This document shows positions 9,838 through 16,657 of a DNA stretch of 49,669 nt, in pieces. Source of the stretch: Eubacteriales bacterium. GTDB lineage: Bacteria > Bacillota > Clostridia > Tissierellales > Dethiosulfatibacteraceae. Both the position numbers and the translations under genes were made by a program. The stretch is taken from the NCBI GenBank assembly GCA_030694905.1, contig JAUYTY010000020.1, positions 1 through 49,669 on the forward strand, given 5' to 3'. The notes under the pieces were generated by a model. That model had not been told where the DNA came from. It did no database searches and was given only the letters and a program-made list of their open reading frames with translations. Numbering within the stretch: the stretch's first letter is position 1; each line of letters opens with the position of its first letter.

Positions 9838-10228
9838 ACCAAATGTCATCAGTGAACCAATGGAGGGTGAGTTGGTCGTGATCAATCTTGAGACAGGATG
9901 TTACTATAGCTTGAATGAGTCCGCCGCCACCATCTGGCAACAACTGGCGGCAGGTCTGACATCGGCGGAAATAGCGAAGCAGGTATTTGACGGCACAGGC
10001 TATAATCCGGAAGATCTGTTCTGCAAAGTCGATAGCTTCTGCCAGTATCTGATGGATGAGCAATTGATGGTTGCCTCAAACGAGGATTCAAATAAAGTAG
10101 CAGCCCCTCCATTGGGCTTGTCATTCATCAAACCGATCATTGAGAAATTTGCGGATATGCAGGATATGCTGCTCCTTGATCCGATACATGAGGTCAATGA
10201 CAAGGGATGGCCAAATGAAGCCAAATGA
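9812..10228 (+). CDS. PqqD-like (RRE-fold) protein with C-terminal tail
   Basis: 138 residues. Residues 1-90 match the PqqD fold: a short beta hairpin with LVVINLETGCYYSLNE, then helices with SAATIWQQLAAGLT and the IAKQVFDGTG winged-helix part. PqqD-type domains are RiPP recognition elements that bind leader peptides for radical SAM enzymes. About 45 residues follow, ending in DMLLLDPIHEVNDKGWP, a tail PqqD itself lacks. No precursor peptide or lasso cyclase gene is next to it; the only radical SAM gene lies 13 kb away in another operon. Ribosome binding site GGAGGG. It overlaps the preceding gene by 26 bp and the following by 14 bp. Role here unknown. Confidence 0.8.
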   Translation: MNLRLRPNEPNVISEPMEGELVVINLETGCYYSLNESAATIWQQLAAGLTSAEIAKQVFDGTGYNPEDLFCKVDSFCQYLMDEQLMVASNEDSNKVAAPPLGLSFIKPIIEKFADMQDMLLLDPIHEVNDKGWPNEAK

Positions 10229-11231
10229 TATTGACTGGGGAATGTTTCCCGACAGAGGCACATTTGGTATTGGAAGAATGATAAGGATAAAGGATAAGTT
10301 CATACAAGTCCTTTTCCAATCAGAGAAAGATGCCAACAGGATCATGAGCCCCTTCCGACATCTGGAAACCGATTCGGATATGATTGGCGAGAGCTCATTG
10401 AGGATATATGTTTTTCAGAACATAGAGCCCGGCAATGATTTCCCCGTGTGGGAAAGCCTCAACCGGTGGGCTTCCGAGGGCGAAAAGCTTCAGATGTACA
10501 ATCGGGAAACGCGCCACATCCTATACAATGATGAGAGCAAGGTCCTGACAGCAATAGACACGCAATCAGCCGAGGCCTATTACTATATGCCATGTCTGGA
10601 TAGCATGCCCTATTATGAGAAAGCGGCACCCATGCGGATGATATTCCATCACTGGGCTCAATCCAACGGGATGCTCCTTATTCACGGCGCGTGTATCGGC
10701 CTTGGCGGAAAGGGCTTGCTGCTGGCAGGAAAAGGGGGCACAGGCAAATCGACAACGGCAATATCGGCGGCCTTGGCAGGGTTTGACTTCTTAGGCGATG
10801 ATTACCTGCTGGCTGACCCGACAGACCGGACGATACACAGCCTATACGGCAGCTCGAAGATACGATGGGACGCCACACAGATCTTGCCGGTTGCCGGAAC
10901 ATTGACCGTCAATCGAAGGGAAGAAGATGAAAAGGGCATCTTTTTTCTAAAGGATGTGGAAAGCTGCAGACTGTCAAAATCATTGATGCTTGGAGCCGTA
11001 ATCCTTCCGAAAATCGGAGGAGGACAGCTATCCACTTACAATAGGACGACCATGACAGAGGGACTGATGCCTCTGGCTTCAAGCACCATATTCCAGATGC
11101 CCGGCAGCGGAAAAGAGACACTAAACGCCATTTCAAGTCTGCTCAAGGGTATTCCTGTCTTCAGAATGTCCCTGAGCCAGGATACCGATGAGATCAACAG
11201 CAAGCTGAGAGAAATAATATCGAATCTATAG
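10215..11231 (+). CDS. HPr-kinase-like P-loop protein
   Basis: 338 residues from the ATG at 10215, which overlaps the pqqD-like stop by 14 bp; the frame is open 75 bp further upstream but that part is inside the PqqD gene. The C-terminal half carries Walker A GKGGTGKST (residues 172-180) and DFLGDDYLLAD (about 191-201), which matches the nucleotide and acidic motifs of HprK-type serine kinases. The N-terminal ~140 residues are family-variable. Such HprK-like proteins often lie next to PqqD-like and nucleotidyltransferase-like genes in exopolysaccharide or RiPP loci; phosphorylation of a peptide or small molecule is inferred, not shown. A true carbon-regulatory HPr kinase is unlikely in this context. 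Confidence 0.78.
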   Translation: MKPNDIDWGMFPDRGTFGIGRMIRIKDKFIQVLFQSEKDANRIMSPFRHLETDSDMIGESSLRIYVFQNIEPGNDFPVWESLNRWASEGEKLQMYNRETRHILYNDESKVLTAIDTQSAEAYYYMPCLDSMPYYEKAAPMRMIFHHWAQSNGMLLIHGACIGLGGKGLLLAGKGGTGKSTTAISAALAGFDFLGDDYLLADPTDRTIHSLYGSSKIRWDATQILPVAGTLTVNRREEDEKGIFFLKDVESCRLSKSLMLGAVILPKIGGGQLSTYNRTTMTEGLMPLASSTIFQMPGSGKETLNAISSLLKGIPVFRMSLSQDTDEINSKLREIISNL

Positions 11232-11240
11232 GGGTTAACC

Positions 11241-12614
11241 ATGATCAGACCAACTGTAAGCGTTATTATACCCATCTTCAACGGAGAAAAATACATCAGG
11301 CAGACCATAGAAAGCATCATAGCCCAGGATCATGACAGCTGTGAAATCATTGTGGTTGATGATGGATCAACAGATACGACCGGAGATATTATAAGTGAAT
11401 TTCCCCATATCAGATATTTCCGCCAGGAAAACAAAGGCGTTGCCGCTGCCAGAAATTCAGGCATCCAAAAGGCTTTTGGAGATTACCTGGCTTTCATCGA
11501 TGCGGATGATCTGTGGGACAGCGCCAAGCTGTCCAAACAGCTTGCATTCATGGTCGAACACCCGCAAATCGGCTATACATTCACCAGACACACCCTGTTT
11601 CTTTCAGAGGATATGGAGGCCATGCCCGACTGGGTCAGACCTGATTACGCGGAGGCAGAACTGACCGCCTATATTCCCAGCTCCATGATGATCAAGAGAG
11701 ATGTTTTTATCAGAATCGGATACTTTGACGAGAGCTTTGTCCTGTCAGAAGACAGCGACTGGTTCATGAGAGCAAGAGATCTGGGAATCCAGATGGCAGT
11801 CATCCCTGAAAACCTGTTGTTGAAACGGATCCATAGCGCCAATCTGTCCGGGGACACCTTGAAAACCCAGAATAGCCTGATGAGGGCAATCAAGAATTCA
11901 ATCGTCAGAAACAAAAAGAAAGGAAAGATAAGCGTCATTATCCCCGTCCACAACGGAGAAAAATACCTGTCAGAGGCCATAGATAGTGTATTGGCGCAGA
12001 CACTCAGACCATATGAAATCATCGTTGTCAATGACGGTTCCATAGATAAAACCGAAGACATATGCAAAGGATACGGCGATAAGATCAGGTATGCCAGCCA
12101 GGAAAACAAAGGCGCGGCTTCTGCCAGAAACACAGGCATAAAGCTGGCTGAGGGGGAATATCTTTCATTCTTGGACGCCGATGACCTGTGGTCGGAAAGC
12201 CGGCTGAGTCAGGGAATGGAAGCGATGAAAAAGGACCCTTCAATTGCCATGACATTCGGCATGGTGGCGGAATTCTACAGCCCTGAAACGGATGAGGCCT
12301 TCAGAGACCGCTACAAATGTCAGCGCATTCCTTTGAAGGGAATTCATCCGGGCACACTCCTTATCAGAAAGGATGACATGATGCGTGTAGGACTATTTGA
12401 CGAGACCTTCAGGACAGGTGAGTTTTTGGATTGGTTCAACAGAGCCAATGATATGGGCTTGAAATACCTGATGACCGATCAGATACAAATGAGACGGCGC
12501 ATTCACTATACGAATCATGGGATCACTCAACAGTCCAGTAAGGAGGACTATCTAAGAATCGTCAAGGAACGGCTGATGAAGCGTAAAGGGGGCAAGTCCG
12601 ATGAAAACCGATGA
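11241..12614 (+). CDS. Tandem (two-domain) GT2 glycosyltransferase
   Basis: 457 residues containing two GT2 domains in line. Domain 1 (about 1-225) has VSVIIPIFNGEKYI, VVDDGSTDTT and the DXD-like FIDADDLW. Domain 2 (about 228-455) has ISVIIPVHNGEKYL, VVNDGSIDKT and FLDADDLW. The halves are clearly homologous, so the gene arose by internal duplication or fusion. Both DXD motifs survive, so both halves may be active, adding two sugars or acting as a polymerising pair (inference). AGGGG precedes the start; the gene follows the HprK-like gene by 9 bp and overlaps the nucleotidyltransferase gene by 14 bp. Confidence 0.9.
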   Translation: MIRPTVSVIIPIFNGEKYIRQTIESIIAQDHDSCEIIVVDDGSTDTTGDIISEFPHIRYFRQENKGVAAARNSGIQKAFGDYLAFIDADDLWDSAKLSKQLAFMVEHPQIGYTFTRHTLFLSEDMEAMPDWVRPDYAEAELTAYIPSSMMIKRDVFIRIGYFDESFVLSEDSDWFMRARDLGIQMAVIPENLLLKRIHSANLSGDTLKTQNSLMRAIKNSIVRNKKKGKISVIIPVHNGEKYLSEAIDSVLAQTLRPYEIIVVNDGSIDKTEDICKGYGDKIRYASQENKGAASARNTGIKLAEGEYLSFLDADDLWSESRLSQGMEAMKKDPSIAMTFGMVAEFYSPETDEAFRDRYKCQRIPLKGIHPGTLLIRKDDMMRVGLFDETFRTGEFLDWFNRANDMGLKYLMTDQIQMRRRIHYTNHGITQQSSKEDYLRIVKERLMKRKGGKSDENR

Positions 12615-13695
12615 AAAGCTGTTGCTACAGGCCATACTGGATCATGATGACCAGGTGTCGAAAGCCTGCTTTGAGAGGTGGGCAGAAATGACAGATCTGG
12701 ACAATATTGAAGGGGGAAGCTACAGACTGATACCGGCACTCTACAGAAGGATGTCCCGCATCAATGGCAATTTCACCTATCAGAACCGGATGAAAGGTAT
12801 TTACAGATATTTCTTGTATAGGAACAGTATGACCCTGCACAAAACCAAAGAAATCCTGCTTGTCCTCAACGAGAATCAGATTCCTTATGTGGTGCTGAAA
12901 GGCGGGGCATTGCTGGCATCCTATTATGAGGATAAGGGAATCAGACCCATGAATGATTTGGATATCCTGGTGGATGAGGCTTTCATCTCAAGAACCATCG
13001 AGCTTTTAAGGAGCTCGGGATGGCAACCTCAGGACGAGGAATCCTTGAGCGTCAATCACCATGCCGGGCATGCCATCACTTTTTTGAATGCAGACGGAAT
13101 GGAGCTGGACCTTCATTGGCACGTCATCTATCAGTGCTGCTGGGATGGAGCAGACAGCTCCTATTGGACGCATACAGAAAAGGCTTCATTGGCGGGTGTG
13201 GACATCAGCATTCTCAACCCCACCTTGCAGCTGTTCCACACCTGCGCCCATGGTCTGCGCTGGAACGAGCTCTCATCCATCCGATGGGTTGCTGATGCCA
13301 TGTCCATCATAGAGAAGCGAGAAAGAGACATTGACTGGACTGTATTCCTGCAGGAGACCAGAAGCAAAAAACTCACCTATACCATCAAAAAAGCTGTCGA
13401 TATACTCCGCAACGATTTCGGAGCCCAAATACCGGACAGCTTGTTGGTTGAGCTGGATAAGATTCCAGTCAGCGACATAGAAAGAAGGCTGCATGATGTG
13501 CTCAGCGGCACATCCAAATACAAATATGTCAAGATCAGATGGTACATCTATAGCCTTGGCATGATTGACAAGAGCCTCATCAAAAGAATAATCGGACTGC
13601 CATCCTACTTGCAGGCGGTCTGGAATCTGAAATCAAGAAAAGAGATTCTGCCTGCCATCATAACCAAGGTAAAAGCAAAAAAAGCCATTCAATAA
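12601..13695 (+). CDS. Nucleotidyltransferase-like protein (NTP_transf_5 type)
   Basis: 364 residues. The segment VVLKGGALLASYY (about residues 98-110) followed by RPMNDLDILVDE (about 116-127) is the GG/GS plus DxD pattern of the 'uncharacterised nucleotidyltransferase' family. Flanking conserved features include the LDLHWH motif near residue 165. The family occurs in exopolysaccharide, lasso-peptide and polyketide loci, usually beside PqqD-like and HprK-like proteins, as here; its substrate is unknown. It is the last gene of the rightward operon, 9 bp from the convergent TAXI gene, and no terminator is visible between them. Confidence 0.8.
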   Translation: MKTDEKLLLQAILDHDDQVSKACFERWAEMTDLDNIEGGSYRLIPALYRRMSRINGNFTYQNRMKGIYRYFLYRNSMTLHKTKEILLVLNENQIPYVVLKGGALLASYYEDKGIRPMNDLDILVDEAFISRTIELLRSSGWQPQDEESLSVNHHAGHAITFLNADGMELDLHWHVIYQCCWDGADSSYWTHTEKASLAGVDISILNPTLQLFHTCAHGLRWNELSSIRWVADAMSIIEKRERDIDWTVFLQETRSKKLTYTIKKAVDILRNDFGAQIPDSLLVELDKIPVSDIERRLHDVLSGTSKYKYVKIRWYIYSLGMIDKSLIKRIIGLPSYLQAVWNLKSRKEILPAIITKVKAKKAIQ

Positions 13696-13704
13696 ACAAG
13701 TGTT

Positions 13705-14751
13705 TCAGTTGATGACTCCCATTTCCCTGTAGTACATTTCCGCACCGGGATGCATTGGCACCATCATATTTTTTGACATGCTTTCTAGCGTTAAATCATT
13801 CAGATTTGCGTGGACAACTCTCATATAGTCCAGATTGTCTCCGATGGCCTTTGTCATTTTGTAAACCGTTTCAACAGAAAGATCCTTGTTTGCACCCAGC
13901 ATTGTAACGGAAGAGAACGCGGCTATATCACGATCAACGAAGCTATATGAGCCTTCAGGAATCATACCCTGACTGTAGCCGTATTTTCCACAAACGAAGT
14001 CAATGGCTTCCTGTTCTATCTCAATAATCGAAAGTTCTTTATTGATTGACACCTCGACAATCCCCGGTGTGGGGACTGATACCACAAAAAACATGGCATT
14101 GACAGTACCGTCAGCGAACATCTGAGCTACCTTATCCACGTTCACATAGTGAAATCTCATACCCCAGCCTTCTAAATCCTCAGTTGTTAATTCATAGGCC
14201 TCCAGCATCCTCTTAAATGCCGTGTGTCCGGAGCCTTCAAAAAGACCTACTGCAATATTCAGCTTCAACTTCTGATCAATAATTTCCCTGAGTGAGGAAA
14301 CGCCAAGGCTTTTATCCAATATCAGCTGAGAACTGGAGGGATAAAAGGAGGCAACACCTCTAATGTTTTCATGCTTTTCATCAAACATTCCAGTTCCTGC
14401 AATAGCTTCGAAGGAAATATTGTTGTGGAGCAACGCGAAATCCGATTCAGCCGCACTAAGTCGAATAGCATTAGAAACAGTATCACCTGGTGTTGTGTGG
14501 AGAACCGAGCCTTTGTAGCTGGTAATGAGGCATTCGGCTATTCCGTTGCTGATCATAAACCAAAGCCCGCTTGGTACGCCCTGTAGCAATGTCGTGGTTA
14601 GAGGTGAGTCATCAATCATGCCAGCTGTAGCAGATGGGTCAAGATCTGTCTGCAGGGTGGTTTCGCTATTGGGTGTGTTACTGCAGGCTGTCAGAATCAG
14701 ACACAGGATCAATAGCATAACTTGTAACCGGGTTGTTTTTTTCGTTTTCAT
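13705..14751 (-). CDS. TAXI-family TRAP solute-binding lipoprotein (copy 1)
   Basis: 348 residues. A lipoprotein signal peptide ends in the lipobox LTAC with Cys23, so the protein is predicted to be lipid-anchored outside the membrane. The body matches the TAXI binding-protein family: PSGLWFMISNGIAECL near the start and HPGAEMYYREMG at the very end. Known role: captures an organic-acid ligand for the fused TRAP permease. It is the last gene of a five-gene leftward operon. The start (AGGAGG, ATG at 14751) lies 74 bp inside the 3' end of the TRAP permease gene, so its signal-peptide codons are read in two frames. Confidence 0.9.
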   Translation of the reverse strand: MKTKKTTRLQVMLLILCLILTACSNTPNSETTLQTDLDPSATAGMIDDSPLTTTLLQGVPSGLWFMISNGIAECLITSYKGSVLHTTPGDTVSNAIRLSAAESDFALLHNNISFEAIAGTGMFDEKHENIRGVASFYPSSSQLILDKSLGVSSLREIIDQKLKLNIAVGLFEGSGHTAFKRMLEAYELTTEDLEGWGMRFHYVNVDKVAQMFADGTVNAMFFVVSVPTPGIVEVSINKELSIIEIEQEAIDFVCGKYGYSQGMIPEGSYSFVDRDIAAFSSVTMLGANKDLSVETVYKMTKAIGDNLDYMRVVHANLNDLTLESMSKNMMVPMHPGAEMYYREMGVIN

Positions 14752-16657
14752 CAGAAACCTCCTTTTGTGTTTTTGAGAGCTTTATCATATTTACATAAAG
14801 TAAGCTAACGACAAGTATCAATCCCGATAACAACACCAGGAAAGGCTTTCCCATTAGAGCAAGGATGGACGCAGCCAAGACTATAGCCCGGGTCAACGAT
14901 TTTATTTCAAAATTGAACCATCGACCCTCAATAGCCGCCGCCAGCAGCACCACACCGAAAAGTGAAGACAAAAATGCAAACCCGATTTCCATGGTTGAGC
15001 CATACATCAGAATTGCCGGATTGAACAAAAGGACATAGGGCAGAACATAGGCGACAGATCCCAACCGCATGGCATAGAAGCCCACCCTCATCGGCGGCGC
15101 GTCAGCGATAGTTGCTGCGGCAAAAGCGGTCAGAGCCACAGGTGGTGTGATGGTGGCCATTGTGGAGAAGAATAGGATGAACATATGGACGGACAATGGC
15201 AAAAAACCCATACGGATCATAATGGGCGCGCAAATGACAGCCGTTATGAGATAGGCGGAGGTAATGTTCATTGCCAGCCCCAAAAACAAAGTGATTCCCA
15301 TGACCAGCACCAAGGTTGCAGTGGCGGAATAGCTGGCCATGGACATGAGATAGGAGCTGAATTTGGCGCTGATACCGGTGATATTGATGATGCCTACCAG
15401 TATACCACAGGTGGCCATAGTGGAAAGGACAATGGCGCCTCTGCCTATGGCGGTTTTCAATATGTCTCCCAACACCGAAAAACGGTAAAGATTTCTTCCG
15501 AGAAAGAGATTGACCGATAGAATGACCACAATCGTCTCCAGTCCAACCCTAGAGGGACTCATACCCGCTGAAAGCCTGAAAACCATAAATGCCAGCGGTA
15601 TATAGAAGCTAGCGCCCTTAATCAGAATCGGTAGGATCGGTTTGATCTGACCCTTTATACCCTTGTCGATGGCTAGTCTTCTTGATTTGAAATCAATGAT
15701 GAAATACAACGAACAATAATAAAGAATAGCTGGCAGCAAGGCTCTTCGCGCTATCTCGCCATAGGGGATACCGACTATATCAGACATGATAAAGGCGACA
15801 GAACCCATTACAGGGGGCATGAAAATGCCGCCGGTGGAGGCGCAGCTTTCAACGGCGGCGGCAAATTCAGGCGAGTAGCCTTTTTCTTTCATGGCAGGTA
15901 TGGTCATGGTGCCGGTGGTTGTGACATTGGACAAAGGCCCGCCGGAGATCATGCCAAAGAGAGCGGAGGACACAACAGCGATTTTAGCCACACCGCCCTG
16001 ACTGGTACCGGCAACCATCGCTGCAAAATCAAAAAGAAAATTTCCCGCGCCTGACGTCAGAAAAAAAGCCCCAAAAATCAGAAAAATCATAATATGGCCT
16101 GAGGCAACGCCAATGGTGCTGCCCCAGATGCCGTAAGTCGATAAAAAAAGACCGTCGGTAATATATTGGATGGAAAAGCCCATATGCCCGAATCTGCCCG
16201 GTATATGCTGGCCAAAGGCTATATAGGCTATAGCTAAAAGGCACAAGCCTGAAAGCCATGGACCGATGACGCGTCGCGTCCCATCAAGGAGTAGAAACAC
16301 TGCCAATACACAAAAAAAGATATCAAGAAAGCTTACAGGATCAACAAAACCTATGCGGCGAACCAGACGCTCCAAATTTATGGCCATATAGAGGCTGACA
16401 GACAGTGAAGCCACCGCCAGACCTAGATCGATTATGGACACCCGACTGCTGTTTTTGGCACTGCCTCCACTGTATGAGAGAAAAATAATGGCAAAAAACA
16501 AGCCAAAGCTAAGGCTTTTATGCAGGAGGGAATCGATATTGACCATGGCGGCGACAATCATATAAAGAGCTGTCAGGATGGCCATTCCATCTCTAAGCAG
16601 CAAGAAATTTCCAGAGAGATTTCTTTTTTTGCTCCCACTCAATAGTTTTTCAGACAT
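14678..16657 (-). CDS. TRAP transporter fused permease (DctQM type, copy 1)
   Basis: 659 residues, almost entirely hydrophobic. The small-subunit part (about 1-150) is fused to the large DctM-type part. Typical large-subunit signatures: FGMISGGPLSNVTTTGTMT, MPPVMGSVAFIMSDIVGIPY, LGLAMNITSAYLITAVICAP and ITPPVALTAFAAATIADAPP. Known role: ion-coupled import of the ligand delivered by the TAXI protein. The start ATG directly follows the A-PCP-TE stop (GGAGGATTAGATG), a tight coupling. The last ~24 residues (from about ENEKNNPV) are hydrophilic and are encoded by the same DNA as the TAXI signal peptide in another frame; the other two TRAP copies lack this tail. Confidence 0.92.
   Translation of the reverse strand: MSEKLLSGSKKRNLSGNFLLLRDGMAILTALYMIVAAMVNIDSLLHKSLSFGLFFAIIFLSYSGGSAKNSSRVSIIDLGLAVASLSVSLYMAINLERLVRRIGFVDPVSFLDIFFCVLAVFLLLDGTRRVIGPWLSGLCLLAIAYIAFGQHIPGRFGHMGFSIQYITDGLFLSTYGIWGSTIGVASGHIMIFLIFGAFFLTSGAGNFLFDFAAMVAGTSQGGVAKIAVVSSALFGMISGGPLSNVTTTGTMTIPAMKEKGYSPEFAAAVESCASTGGIFMPPVMGSVAFIMSDIVGIPYGEIARRALLPAILYYCSLYFIIDFKSRRLAIDKGIKGQIKPILPILIKGASFYIPLAFMVFRLSAGMSPSRVGLETIVVILSVNLFLGRNLYRFSVLGDILKTAIGRGAIVLSTMATCGILVGIINITGISAKFSSYLMSMASYSATATLVLVMGITLFLGLAMNITSAYLITAVICAPIMIRMGFLPLSVHMFILFFSTMATITPPVALTAFAAATIADAPPMRVGFYAMRLGSVAYVLPYVLLFNPAILMYGSTMEIGFAFLSSLFGVVLLAAAIEGRWFNFEIKSLTRAIVLAASILALMGKPFLVLLSGLILVVSLLYVNMIKLSKTQKEVSDENEKNNPVTSYAIDPVSDSDSLQ

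Noticed and set aside
10140-10214. N-terminal extension of the HprK-like ORF
   Set aside because: These codons lie inside the PqqD-like gene; the ATG at 10215 has the usual short overlap and an upstream AAGGG.
9812-13695. Lasso-peptide or classic RiPP cluster
   Set aside because: PqqD-like, HprK-like and nucleotidyltransferase genes fit such clusters, but no precursor, leader peptidase or cyclase gene could be found.
15185-15520. Rightward ORFs within the TRAP permease genes (here and at 20774, 21251, 30943, 31460)
   Set aside because: Opposite-strand shadows of well-supported permease genes with no own ribosome binding sites or family resemblance.
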